Below the pieces are notes generated by a model, which was given only the letters and a program-made list of their open reading frames with translations, was not told the DNA's origin and searched no databases. From an uncultured Flavobacteriales bacterium (GTDB taxonomy: Bacteria > Bacteroidota > Bacteroidia > Flavobacteriales_D > Sanyastnellaceae), in assembly GCA_943787435.1 (NCBI GenBank), contig CALSMK010000017.1, positions 1 to 36,958 of the forward strand: a stretch of 36,958 bases of DNA, given 5' to 3'. The translations under genes were made by a program, and so were the position numbers. Of the stretch, positions 6,744 through 15,615 are shown one piece after another. Positions within the stretch are counted from its first letter, which is position 1, and each line of letters begins with the position of its first letter.

Positions 6744-9700
6744 ATCTTTGGGTCAATCACTGCCTCAAACAGCAATTGTTGTTGGTCCGTCTCAGGACAT
6801 GCCGCTTCCAACGAAACCGCCCCGTCAAAATTCAAATGCTGCCGTGCCGCCGCCAGGTGAACCGCTCCAGAAAACCCGAAAAATGGACTCAACCCAAAAC
6901 CATCTTGGACAGGAATGGTCCCCTGCCCAATGGTCTCGCCGCTCGTGTCTACCTCCACCTGCTGTAGCCGAATGAGCTGCTCCAAACCATTTTCATCCTT
7001 GTAGAAGACACTGGCCGTGGCCTCGTAGTCAAAACGGCCAAGGATGTTCACATCGGCATCGAACAATCGGTGGTGACGGGAGACCACATTGGCTACAATC
7101 ACCGCCCGGGACAATTGATCCATTTGGGCCCTTTTCCGGACCACCACTTGACCACTGTCGGGCTCCACAAAGGCGTCGGCTGTGCGAATGAACTTCACAC
7201 TTTCACAGCGAATCACCGATTCGGAGACGTCGTAGATGGCCTTGGGCGCCAAGAAATTCAAGCTGTCTTGATCACCCCGAGTAGAGTAGAAGTTGGACTT
7301 GGACACCGCGTCATCTGTATCGATCACAAAGTCGGTCATGGGCTCTCGTCCAGAGCTCATTTCCAATTTGTCTTTGTCCATGAACCATTTGAACTCGTCC
7401 ATGTAGCACAGGTATTGATTCGCCGGCAGCTCAATCATGGTTTCGCCGTCGTTGCTCGCGAATTCACCAATGCGCGAATCAAAATCAATGACACAATGGA
7501 CATTGTCGGTTTTGAAGGCCAGGGCACCTTCCACCATTTGATCCAATTGAAATCCAGCCGTGTCTGCCATGATTCGACGACGGTCGTACTCAAACAAGTC
7601 CGAGGAGAGCGAGGCCCCTTGGAAACGCATGCTCCCCTTTCCTGTCATGCCTTTCTTTCCAAGTGTCAATCCCCCAGTCAACTCACTTTCTCCCTCAAAA
7701 AACCGCAGAGGAACATCTTGGGTGGTGGCCGAAATCTGCTTTTGTCGGGGCTCAAACAGAACGAAAACGTTTTCTCCTTGCACCTCAGGAACTGGCGGCG
7801 GTCCTGCTGACTCAGCGTTGGAAAAAACTTGAGCCAGCCCTTTTGTGCTGTCGGGAAGCAACACAAATCGATCACTTTCGGCATGGGCCGTTTCAAAGGC
7901 CAATCGCCCGCCCCCTTGCAATCCTCCTCCGTTCAAAGTCAGGTCCTGGTCAAAGGTTCCTGCCCCCCCATAAACGCTGTATCCACCTGCTGGTGTTGAA
8001 GTTTGGAACCCAAAGTAATCGTCATCCATCACCCTCAACTGTTCATTCAGCGGAGGCAGCAAATCCCCCGACTCCAATGTTCCATCAAACATCAATTCGC
8101 GGCGGCCCAATGCGTCGAGGCTGTCCAAGGTGAAGGGCTCCACCACAAACCGAAAACGTTCGCGCTCATATGCTCCATTTTCTATGGCAGCATTGTCCCA
8201 AAAAACATAGCTGGGCTGATCGGTGACCAACACCGGGTACTCCGGATACAATTCACTCAGCCTTCCCGACCGGTTGATGGGAACATCCACCCTCAAAACG
8301 CCTTGAACGTTGGACATTTCGTTGCGCACCCTTTTTCGTTTGGGACGTCCTCGAGCATCGCGCTCCTCCTCGTTCACCTTGAATTTGCAGCGCTCAACAG
8401 CGTTCAATTCGATGGAGAAAGAGGCATAATCAAACTCGTAATCAGAGCCGTCAAACTGAAGGTTCCCTGCCCGAACACCTCCGCCAAATTGAAAATCTCG
8501 GTCCTCACCAATGACCACGCGTCCATTTCGAGGCTCAATCACCACGCCCCTGTCTTTGGACACGTCCACGCGTGAAACCCCGTCCAAGGTCAGTTGCAGA
8601 TTGAGCAAACTGATTTCTCCGTGGGCTACACCTGCAGCTTCGGAGCGAAAGAACAGGACGTCATGGTCGCGCCTCCCCGCAGCACTGGCCAGGTGAGCAA
8701 ACAATTTTTCGGTTGCCGTGGCGACGCGCAAATCAAGGTCCATTTCGAGGTAGCCTTCATGGGCGAGTCGGATCATCATGGCCCTGGTCTTCTCTTCACT
8801 TAACCTGAAGCTAGAAGCCAATTGAAGGCTTGTGAACGTGCTGTCACCTGCACCCCTCACGTGGTTGAGAACCCTCACCAAAGGGTGCACCGGGTCTATG
8901 CCTTGCATGGTCTGAAACATGCGCTTGTCGAAAAAATCCTCGCTGAACAAGGTGGCCGTGGAGCGACTGGCACCTGGGGGGCCCTCCAATCGAAGCCGGG
9001 TTTCGTTCATCTTCCAAGACACGACCGAACAATCCACCGAAACACCATGGTGACTGTCTTTGAACGGCTGTGGGCCCAAACCTTCGTCGGACCGAACCAA
9101 AGACAGGCGCTGGGCCGCCAAGTTGAAGCGCAAATTCAATTCCGGGTGATGGAGGCTGTCTTCACCCAACCGAACCACGGCGCGGACCCCCACTCCACTG
9201 AATTGATCCGATTTTAAGATGAACAACTTGGACTTGCACTGGACGAGCACGGTGTCCCCTCTTCGAAAATCCAATGTAGCGGGCATTTCTTCGCTGCCCT
9301 TGCCTTGCAACTCTGCACCACGAACCGTCAAGCCTCCCTGGAAGTCCACACCTGGAACAATGTCGGGCATGCTCAAACGGTTGACATAGGTATCAAATCT
9401 GGGGTAGCGAGAGGCCTCAGAGGCCAACCCGGTTTTTTCGTCGCGCTTTCTGGCCCGCGCTTTATCGGTCAATTGGCCCACCAGAGGATCTGGAAACAAT
9501 TCTGTGGTGAACCGCGCTGAGTCCACCGTTAAGCTGGGGGACTTCAGCCGGATCGAGAAGGCATCAAAATCTGCGAAATTCTGTGCAGGGTCCCAGCCAG
9601 AACGTCCCCAATCCACACGGCCACTTCGGCCGTAAAACCGCCCTTCAGACACGTCGTATTCTCCACCGGTGCGCTTGACTTGTAGCGTATCTCCTTTGGC

Positions 9701-10264
9701 CAATCCCATCAAAGTTCCCGTCGGGCCCAGAAAAATTCTGGGCGCTCCTTTCTCAGGAAGGGAAATCGCCATGGGCCCTTCAAAACGCCATGTCACACTG
9801 CCCGATTGATAGAAAACACCGTCCAACAAAAACTCCTTGCCCGAGGCCAGCAAGGGAGAAAAGTCAGAAGCCGTCTTTCTTTTTTCTAAGGAGCGCTCAA
9901 CGGCTGCATCCCATGCCGCAAAAGGCACCCGGAGAGAATCACCCGACAATGCTGCTTGTACGCTTCGCGCATAGCCGAATTTTTCGGGAAACGCCCCAAG
10001 GTTTCGTTCCTTCATTTGAGCCAACCTCTGGATGAACACAGAGGTGATCGCGGTATCCGACTTCGGATTCAGCATCAAAGGCTTGAGCTTCCTGTCCAAG
10101 AAGCGAGCCGCATCCTTGTCAAAAGGCTCCACAGCCTTGGACAGCTCATCCACTGCTTTTTCCAAGGCCACCAAATCGAGCTCCATGTTTTGACACACCG
10201 CAGGAAATGCGGAACACAGAAACAAAGCCGCAAGGGCCGTCAGACGGATGCAATTCTTCTTCAT
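6716..10264 (-). CDS. Large uncharacterised exported protein, N-terminal ~1,180 residues
   Basis: Starts with a signal peptide (MKKNCIRLTALAALFLCSAF, cleavage near AVCQ); a longer reading from 10402 would bury it, so I place the start at 10264. From memory it resembles a widespread Bacteroidota family of ~1,500-residue proteins of unknown function, with conserved-looking stretches such as RYPRFDTYVNRLSMPDIVPG, LRLVRSDEG-like segments and repeated beta-rich FxFGGxVxAGxxxF units (QFGGGVRAGNLQFDGSDYEF). A helical segment near residues 500-570 (LASSFRLSEEKTRAMMIRLA, followed by HEGYLEMDL) resembles a winged-helix fold, odd for an exported protein. The frame breaks at 6746-6752 and the rest is at 5766-6743. 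Likely periplasmic or outer-surface; function unknown. It is transcribed away from 10323 and stands upstream of the duplicated FG-GAP genes on the same strand. Confidence 0.8.
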   Translation of the reverse strand: MKKNCIRLTALAALFLCSAFPAVCQNMELDLVALEKAVDELSKAVEPFDKDAARFLDRKLKPLMLNPKSDTAITSVFIQRLAQMKERNLGAFPEKFGYARSVQAALSGDSLRVPFAAWDAAVERSLEKRKTASDFSPLLASGKEFLLDGVFYQSGSVTWRFEGPMAISLPEKGAPRIFLGPTGTLMGLAKGDTLQVKRTGGEYDVSEGRFYGRSGRVDWGRSGWDPAQNFADFDAFSIRLKSPSLTVDSARFTTELFPDPLVGQLTDKARARKRDEKTGLASEASRYPRFDTYVNRLSMPDIVPGVDFQGGLTVRGAELQGKGSEEMPATLDFRRGDTVLVQCKSKLFILKSDQFSGVGVRAVVRLGEDSLHHPELNLRFNLAAQRLSLVRSDEGLGPQPFKDSHHGVSVDCSVVSWKMNETRLRLEGPPGASRSTATLFSEDFFDKRMFQTMQGIDPVHPLVRVLNHVRGAGDSTFTSLQLASSFRLSEEKTRAMMIRLAHEGYLEMDLDLRVATATEKLFAHLASAAGRRDHDVLFFRSEAAGVAHGEISLLNLQLTLDGVSRVDVSKDRGVVIEPRNGRVVIGEDRDFQFGGGVRAGNLQFDGSDYEFDYASFSIELNAVERCKFKVNEEERDARGRPKRKRVRNEMSNVQGVLRVDVPINRSGRLSELYPEYPVLVTDQPSYVFWDNAAIENGAYERERFRFVVEPFTLDSLDALGRRELMFDGTLESGDLLPPLNEQLRVMDDDYFGFQTSTPAGGYSVYGGAGTFDQDLTLNGGGLQGGGRLAFETAHAESDRFVLLPDSTKGLAQVFSNAESAGPPPVPEVQGENVFVLFEPRQKQISATTQDVPLRFFEGESELTGGLTLGKKGMTGKGSMRFQGASLSSDLFEYDRRRIMADTAGFQLDQMVEGALAFKTDNVHCVIDFDSRIGEFASNDGETMIELPANQYLCYMDEFKWFMDKDKLEMSSGREPMTDFVIDTDDAVSKSNFYSTRGDQDSLNFLAPKAIYDVSESVIRCESVKFIRTADAFVEPDSGQVVVRKRAQMDQLSRAVIVANVVSRHHRLFDADVNILGRFDYEATASVFYKDENGLEQLIRLQQVEVDTSGETIGQGTIPVQDGFGLSPFFGFSGAVHLAAARQHLNFDGAVSLEAACPETDQQQLLFEAVIDPKMCAFPSTQP

Positions 10265-10322
10265 GGAACTCAAGCCGAAAAATAAACGTCCCGAAAGCGC
10301 TCGCGGTATCTTGCAGCCTTCG

Positions 10323-12215
10323 ATGTTCCAACTGTTTCGCACAATCCAGTCCCGGCCCCAGTTGGTGCCCAGGTGGGTCATCTTCCTGATTGACCTGTCC
10401 ATGGGGGTTGTGGCATTGGGCTTGGCCTATGCTGTGCGCTTTGAATTTGCCCCTCCAGCCCATGAGCTCGAGGCAGCCCGACAGTTTTTGCCTGGCTATC
10501 TCATCGCACGCAGTTTGTCCATGTTGGTTTTTCGCACTTACGCTGGAATCATCAGGTTCAGCGGTAGCCGAGACGCCAGAAGGGTCCTGTTGGCCTTGGC
10601 TTTTGGCTCCTCCCTTTTCATTGCCATGGACATTGCCGCAGGCAGCATGGGGATGACCTACCCCATTCCACTGAGCGTAGCCGCCATTGAACTTCTGGCG
10701 TCCTCGGTGCTCCTGATCGGATTCCGAATCGCAGTCCGATCGATCTATGAACGCTTCCAGACGTCGCGCCCCACCCCTGTGGTCATTTTCGGAGCGGGCG
10801 AGGCTGGCATCATCACCAAGCAAGCGGTTGAACGTCCAAGCTCAGACCCCATGAAGGTCATTGCGTTCCTCGACGATGACCCATCCAAGCACGGCAAAAG
10901 AATCGATGGCGCGCCCATCCATCCCGCCAATGACGCTTCTCGCATTTTGGGCAGCCAGAATGCCAAGCGGCTCATTGTCTCCATCCAAAACTTAGACCCC
11001 GCGCGAAAGGCCAAAGTGGTGGACGCTGCACTCAATGTCGGATTGCGCGTCATGGACGTGCCCCCTGCCCAACGATGGATCCAAGGCGAATTGAGTGCAG
11101 GACAATTGAGAGATGCTCGAATCGAAGATCTGCTGGGTCGACCCGTCATTGAACTGGACGCCACAGCCATTGCTGAACAAGTAAAAAACGCCCGAATTGT
11201 GGTGACGGGAGGTGCGGGATCCATCGGCTCTGAATTGGTCATGCAGTCCTTGGAACGGGGAGCCGCTGAAGTTCTCGCCCTGGACACTGCAGAAACCCCT
11301 CTGCACGATTTGGGACTCATGGCCCGAACCCGACTTGGAGACAAGGCTTCCCGACTGATCACCAGAATCACAGACGTTCGGGACGCTTCTGGAATCCAAT
11401 CCACTTTGGCAGAATTCAAACCCGACTTGGTCTATCACGCTGCCGCTTACAAGCATGTCCCCGTGATGGAGTCTCAACCAGAAGAGGCTTGGCACACCAA
11501 TGTCATCGGCACCACCTGCACCTTGAATGCCGCAAAAAAGGCAGGCGTCAGCACCTTTGTTTTGGTGAGCACAGACAAAGCCGTCAATCCCTCGAGCGTG
11601 ATGGGGGCATCCAAGAGAATGGCCGAACTCGCTGTCCGAAGTTTTGGAGAAGACGGCCCCATGAAGTGCGTCATTACCCGGTTTGGCAATGTGCTCGACA
11701 GCAATGGAAGCGTCATCCCTTTGTTCAAACGACAAATTCAAGCCGGTGGTCCCATCACCCTGACCCACCCCGAAGTCACCCGTTATTTCATGACCATCCC
11801 CGAAGCGGTGCAATTGGTGATGGAAGCTGCTGCCACGAGCGCTGGGGATGATATTTTTGTGTTCGATATGGGCGAAAGGGTCCGGATTGCAGACTTGGCC
11901 AACCGGATGATTCGGCTGGCGGGCATGGTGGAAAACCAAGACATTGACATTGACATCGTTGGGCTGCGTCCTGGCGAAAAACTCCACGAAGAGCTGATGA
12001 GTGGCCAAGAAAACTTGCTCCCCACGCATCACCCCAAAATCTTGCGGGCAGCCAGAGCTGATGTGGACAGAGAGGCCGTAAGGTCAACCATCAACACCAG
12101 CCTTGAAGCCTTGCCCACCATGGGCTGGAAAGCCCAAGAAGTCCGGGAGGCCTTTTCTCGACACTTGCCAGAATACCACCCTGCTGAATCCTCCATCCAA
12201 ACCACGGACCAATGA
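10323..12215 (+). CDS. Nucleoside-diphosphate-sugar 4,6-dehydratase/epimerase, WbpM/PglF/CapD type
   Basis: 630 residues. The N-terminal membrane region includes RWVIFLIDLSMGVVALGLAY and further hydrophobic helices. A first Rossmann-like domain follows at ~153 (VVIFGAGEAG, then FLDDDPSKHG), then the catalytic SDR domain at ~292 (VVTGGAGSIGSELV). Other family marks are YHAAAYKHVPVMESQPEEA, the VSTDKAVNP loop (~415) and the catalytic M-x3-K in VMGASKR (~425), where Met replaces the usual Tyr as in WbpM/PglF. These membrane enzymes convert UDP-GlcNAc or related sugars to 4-keto-6-deoxy sugars for surface polysaccharide or glycoprotein glycans. I use the ATG at 10323 because the longer frame from 10248 overlaps the divergent gene and adds no family sequence. 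It overlaps the next gene by 4 bp (ATGA). Confidence 0.93.
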   Translation: MFQLFRTIQSRPQLVPRWVIFLIDLSMGVVALGLAYAVRFEFAPPAHELEAARQFLPGYLIARSLSMLVFRTYAGIIRFSGSRDARRVLLALAFGSSLFIAMDIAAGSMGMTYPIPLSVAAIELLASSVLLIGFRIAVRSIYERFQTSRPTPVVIFGAGEAGIITKQAVERPSSDPMKVIAFLDDDPSKHGKRIDGAPIHPANDASRILGSQNAKRLIVSIQNLDPARKAKVVDAALNVGLRVMDVPPAQRWIQGELSAGQLRDARIEDLLGRPVIELDATAIAEQVKNARIVVTGGAGSIGSELVMQSLERGAAEVLALDTAETPLHDLGLMARTRLGDKASRLITRITDVRDASGIQSTLAEFKPDLVYHAAAYKHVPVMESQPEEAWHTNVIGTTCTLNAAKKAGVSTFVLVSTDKAVNPSSVMGASKRMAELAVRSFGEDGPMKCVITRFGNVLDSNGSVIPLFKRQIQAGGPITLTHPEVTRYFMTIPEAVQLVMEAAATSAGDDIFVFDMGERVRIADLANRMIRLAGMVENQDIDIDIVGLRPGEKLHEELMSGQENLLPTHHPKILRAARADVDREAVRSTINTSLEALPTMGWKAQEVREAFSRHLPEYHPAESSIQTTDQ

Positions 12216-12610
12216 GCCTTGACCATCCCACAGAAGAGCGCTTGCTCCACGATCTCCGCGGCTATTTCGGATACGCCGATGACCAAGTCGAATTCATTTG
12301 GTCCGACACGGAAGGGGTTCACGAAGTGGCCTTGTTTACATACAATCCCCGACACACCCACCGGTTTCTCTTTCACAAATCATCAGGCTCCACCCGCATT
12401 CAGGCGTTGCAGTCTTTGCTGGACTACATCCAAACCCACCGCGACCGCGAATTGAGCTACACCATTCAATGGCGCGTGGCTGGAGAGCTGGAGTTCCACA
12501 CCAGCTATTTCAGTGCAGGCAACATCCTGATGGCTTTGGACAAGTTCTTCGCCGGCCGCGACCCCCACACCGTTCAGGTATTCAGTGTGATGCTCAACCC
12601 CATGAGCTGA
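12212..12610 (+). CDS. Conserved hypothetical protein, 132 residues
   Basis: A small soluble protein without signal peptide or membrane helix. It overlaps the dehydratase gene by ATGA, so it is probably translationally coupled to it. Visible features are an acidic, aromatic N-terminus (LLHDLRGYFGYADDQVEFIW) and a C-terminal stretch YTIQWRVAGELEFHTSYFSA followed by NILMALDKFFAGRD. I have the impression of similar small proteins in other Flavobacteriales, but recognise no named domain. Function unknown; the overlap is a hint of co-expression, not of a shared pathway. Confidence 0.8.
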   Translation: MSLDHPTEERLLHDLRGYFGYADDQVEFIWSDTEGVHEVALFTYNPRHTHRFLFHKSSGSTRIQALQSLLDYIQTHRDRELSYTIQWRVAGELEFHTSYFSAGNILMALDKFFAGRDPHTVQVFSVMLNPMS

Positions 12611-12614
12611 CCCG

Positions 12615-13244
12615 GTGAGAGACTCGTTCCCCACATTGCTCGGGCCTGGTGAAGGCCTTTTCAAGGCCAAGGGAAGCAAATTCCATGGGTATGCATTCCC
12701 GTTGCCCTTTGACGATGAAGCGGCATCGGAAGTGGCTGTGGAGCAACGTCTTCAAGAAGTGCGCAAGGCCCACCATGCCGCACGGCATGTCTGTTTTGCT
12801 TGGCAATTTGGTCCAGACCGATTTCGTGCAGCCGACGATGGTGAGCCATCGGGCAGCGCTGGCGCCCCCATCCATGGGGTGCTGAGGTCCCATGACCTGC
12901 ACTGGACGCTCATCGCCGTGGTCCGCTACTTTGGAGGCACCAAGCTGGGGGTCGGCGGACTGATCGAAGCCTACCGCGCCGCGGGAAGAGAAGCCGTGGA
13001 GGACGCTGGCACAGAAACATCGGTGCTCAAAACCCACTTGACCTTTGGCTATGCACCTGACCTCACACGTCATGTCATGCAGGCCATCCAAATCCAAGGT
13101 GCTGACATCCTCAAAGAAGGCTATTCTAGCCAATGCCTACTGGACGTCGCCGTTGCCGCCGGCAGCGCAGAAACTTTGACTGAAACCCTATTGAACATCC
13201 ATGGTGTTCAACTCGTTAAACCCAAGAACCCAACATCCCCATGA
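12615..13244 (+). CDS. YigZ/IMPACT family protein (UPF0029)
   Basis: 209 residues from a GTG start 4 nt after the preceding stop. The family pattern is clear: FKAKGSKFHGYAFP near the N-terminus, HHAARHVCFAW, the signature DDGEPSGSAGAPI, and VVRYFGGTKLGVGGLIEAYR. The C-terminal part corresponds to the ferredoxin-like DUF1949-type domain. IMPACT proteins bind nucleic acid or translation factors; in bacteria the role is poorly known. It sits in a tight plus-strand cluster and overlaps the next gene by 4 bp. Confidence 0.93.
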   Translation: MRDSFPTLLGPGEGLFKAKGSKFHGYAFPLPFDDEAASEVAVEQRLQEVRKAHHAARHVCFAWQFGPDRFRAADDGEPSGSAGAPIHGVLRSHDLHWTLIAVVRYFGGTKLGVGGLIEAYRAAGREAVEDAGTETSVLKTHLTFGYAPDLTRHVMQAIQIQGADILKEGYSSQCLLDVAVAAGSAETLTETLLNIHGVQLVKPKNPTSP

Positions 13245-14326
13245 TTGTGCGCCTTTTCTTCTCGATTTTGCTCTGTTGCAGCTTGCTGTTTTCTGCAAAT
13301 GCCCAACTGACTTTTGACCACAACGGCACCGAGCGGACCTACTATATGGATGCACCCGACCCCATTCCTCCCGGGGCACCACTTGTTTTCGTGCTTCACG
13401 GATACGGCAGCAGCGCAGGGTTGATTCGGGCCTACAGCAACTGGGGCGATTTGGCCATCAGCGAAGGATTTGTCGCTGTCTTCCCCCAAGGAACTGAAGA
13501 CGGCGGTGGAACCCCCCATTGGAATGCCAACCTCGGCATCAGCACCACCAACGACCATGGATTTCTAGTGGCCCTCGCACAACACCTGCAAGAGTCCAAT
13601 GAATTGAGTCCGGAATGCACATACTCCTGCGGCATGTCCAATGGTGGTTATATGAGTTACTCTCTCGCTTGCGAACACCCCGATGTTTTTCGTGCCATTG
13701 GCTCGGTCACCGGTGCCATGAGCGCCGCAGACTTTGGATGCGTCCCGGGTGAAGTGGTCCCCATTGTGCACCTGCATGGAACATCAGACAACACCGTTTC
13801 CTATGACAACGGCGTGGGTTTTGGGAACTGGGGAAATGCCGGCGTACCCGACATCATCGAACATTGGACGGGATTGATGGGCACAACCACCCTTGAAGAA
13901 AGCACCCTTGCAAATGCGGAATTGGTGGACGACACCTCCGTTGACCTCTTGCGCTATGCCGGGTCACCTGGCGGACAGGAATTCCACCACTACCGCGTCA
14001 ACGGCGGCGGTCACGATTGGTTTGGAGCTTGGGGAAGCCAAGACGTGAACTCCACCCAAGTCATGTGGGACTTCTTCTCGGCCCAATGCTCGGGCGGGGT
14101 CACTGAGATTGAGGAATCCACAGCACCCGAATCCTGGTTGGTGCGTCAAGAAAACGGATTCTTGGTGCGTCGCAACGCCCAAGTCCACATTTTCGATGTC
14201 AGCGGCCGCGTCTTGGCCTCAAAGCGCATGACCCATGGCGAACTCTGGAACCCTGCCGTGCAGCAGATTCACATCATTCAAGCCCGCGATGAAGGCGGCG
14301 AGGTGCAGGTGCTCAAAGGACATTGA
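13241..14326 (+). CDS. Secreted alpha/beta-hydrolase, PHB-depolymerase/feruloyl-esterase (LpqC-like) with T9SS-type tail
   Basis: 361 residues. The signal peptide is residues 1-22 (ending SANAQ). The hydrolase core shows the oxyanion region VFVLHGYGSSAG, the nucleophile elbow GMSNGG (~130), the acid in HGTSDNTV (~180) and the His in GGGHDWFG (~256), a complete Ser-Asp-His triad. The last ~75 residues after QCSGGV have the beta-rich pattern of a T9SS type A sorting domain (VHIFDVSGRVLASKRM). Likely an extracellular esterase on polyesters or acylated polysaccharides; substrate not determined. It overlaps the yigZ-like gene by 4 bp and ends the cluster. Confidence 0.88.
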   Translation: MIVRLFFSILLCCSLLFSANAQLTFDHNGTERTYYMDAPDPIPPGAPLVFVLHGYGSSAGLIRAYSNWGDLAISEGFVAVFPQGTEDGGGTPHWNANLGISTTNDHGFLVALAQHLQESNELSPECTYSCGMSNGGYMSYSLACEHPDVFRAIGSVTGAMSAADFGCVPGEVVPIVHLHGTSDNTVSYDNGVGFGNWGNAGVPDIIEHWTGLMGTTTLEESTLANAELVDDTSVDLLRYAGSPGGQEFHHYRVNGGGHDWFGAWGSQDVNSTQVMWDFFSAQCSGGVTEIEESTAPESWLVRQENGFLVRRNAQVHIFDVSGRVLASKRMTHGELWNPAVQQIHIIQARDEGGEVQVLKGH

Positions 14327-14416
14327 ATCCAAGTCTCGTTCAGCTTTCTCCCTCAACCTGTCACCCACTAAGGGGCAACTCCTGTTTCAACTCAATTGTG
14401 GTGTTGTCTGCCTTTT

Positions 14417-14429
14417 GGGCCAATGGCCC
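14417..14429. terminator. Weak hairpin between convergent genes
   Basis: GGGCC-AAT-GGCCC forms a 5-bp stem in the 124-bp gap between the esterase gene (+) and the methyltransferase gene (-). On the minus strand it is followed by AAAAGG rather than a T run, and on the plus strand by TTCG. It could slow polymerase on either strand, but it is not a classical intrinsic terminator. Nothing else is seen in the gap. Confidence 0.3.
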
Positions 14430-14450
14430 TTCGTGGCAAACGCCAAGCAC

Positions 14451-15230
14451 TCAAGAAGGCTTGCGAACCACATGCAGGTAACGCTCTGACCCGAGGGCAC
14501 AGCGTTCAAAACGTTCAGGCCCGTAAAGTTCTCTCAGGTCCAGTTCCTCCACTTCAAATCCTGCAGCGCGATAGCGATCGGCATAATCCATGCCGTACAA
14601 ACGGACGTGATCCCGCTGCCAGTACAAGCGTTCACGCTCTGCCGGATCGGTCACATTCGGATCCTCCAAGGTCTCGGACAAGCTGCGGTCCAATGGCACC
14701 TGAAAGATTCCCCAACCTCCGGGCTTCATCACACGGAAGTACTCCCCCATGACTTTCCGGTCATCCTCCACATGCTCCATGAGGTGGTTGCCCATGATGA
14801 TGTCGAAGTGGTTGTCTGCGTACGGAATGTCATGGACGTCAAAGTGAACATCTGCCCACGGTGAAACCAGGTCTGCACGGGTGATTTCCAGTCCTTCCGC
14901 CCGATTGAAACGCTTCAGAAAACAGTACTCCGGAGCGAGATGCAGCATTTTCCTGTCTGGCCCTCCGTCCATCAAATTGCTGTATTCCGTCAAGTAGATC
15001 CAAACCGCACGGTGGCGCTCTAAACTCAGAGTGTCAGGGGCCAACGCATTGGGGCGGCTGCGGTCTGCCCGGCCATAGGAAAGCAACTTACGGTACATCC
15101 TCCCATTGATGGGGTCCTCGAATTTCTGACCCCGGTAAAAGGGTGATACCATCTGAAGGGCCAAGTGAGCAAAGCGTTGAAGCAAATGCCTGGGCACAAA
15201 ACGGGTGATGAAAGAAATCAAGGCACGCAT
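14451..15230 (-). CDS. SAM-dependent methyltransferase (Methyltransf_11-like)
   Basis: 259 residues from the ATG at 15230, which lies 7 nt after a perfect -7 box; the frame extends to 15266 but that start would precede the promoter. The class I pattern is DVHDIPYADNHFDIIMGNHL then MEHVEDDRKVMGEYFRVMKP and GGWGIFQVPLD. Motif I is unusual: KMLHLAPEYCFLKRF takes the place of the glycine-rich GxGxG loop. A short basic N-terminal helix (ALISFITRFVPRHLLQRF) precedes the domain. Substrate unknown. It stands alone on the minus strand after recF and DUF721, with its own promoter. Confidence 0.88.
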   Translation of the reverse strand: MRALISFITRFVPRHLLQRFAHLALQMVSPFYRGQKFEDPINGRMYRKLLSYGRADRSRPNALAPDTLSLERHRAVWIYLTEYSNLMDGGPDRKMLHLAPEYCFLKRFNRAEGLEITRADLVSPWADVHFDVHDIPYADNHFDIIMGNHLMEHVEDDRKVMGEYFRVMKPGGWGIFQVPLDRSLSETLEDPNVTDPAERERLYWQRDHVRLYGMDYADRYRAAGFEVEELDLRELYGPERFERCALGSERYLHVVRKPS

Positions 15231-15237
15231 GGGATTG

Positions 15238-15245
15238 CAAAGATA
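15238..15245 (-). promoter_or_regulatory. Perfect TAnnTTTG box before the methyltransferase
   Basis: The coding strand reads TATCTTTG, an exact match to the Bacteroidota -7 consensus, with 7 nt to the ATG at 15230. By the calibration from the SRP RNA gene, transcription would begin within one or two bases of the start codon. Confidence 0.6.
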
Positions 15246-15282
15246 GCCCCCGTGGCCAAGGGGCAATCAGCCGGCCATGAAT

Positions 15283-15615
15283 TCAGCGAATGATGACCTC
15301 CCGAACCAGATCTCGGCCAAGGTGCCCATTGAGCAAGGTCCGAATGCGGGAACGCGCCATCATGAATTCCTCTTTCATGGGAGCTGAATCCAATTCGATG
15401 GTCATCACCCCGCCTTTGACTTTCAAGTAACGCGTTTTTCGGGCCACAGCTTCACCCATGACCTCGCGCCATGCAGCTTCTGCTCGTGCATCGTCCAATT
15501 TGGCCCCGTGGCCGCTCAGCCTCAGCCACTCGCTCAGCGCATCGCCCAGAGAGACCGCCTCACCCTTTCCAGTGTTTCGTCCCCTTCCACGTCTGGTTCT
15601 GCCTCCTCGATTCAT
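15283..15615 (-). CDS. DUF721 (DciA-like) protein
   Basis: 110 residues. A basic Gly/Arg-rich N-terminus (MNRGGRTRRGRGRNTGKG) is followed by the DUF721 core: LGDALSEWLRLSG, AWREVMGEAVARKTRYLKVK, GGVMTIELDSAPMKEEFM and a C-terminal VREVIIR. DUF721 proteins are related to DciA, the helicase loader of many bacteria that lack DnaC. It overlaps the stop of recF by 4 bp (ATGA), so the two are co-translated; recF-DUF721 adjacency is common, which fits a role in replication or repair. Confidence 0.88.
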   Translation of the reverse strand: MNRGGRTRRGRGRNTGKGEAVSLGDALSEWLRLSGHGAKLDDARAEAAWREVMGEAVARKTRYLKVKGGVMTIELDSAPMKEEFMMARSRIRTLLNGHLGRDLVREVIIR

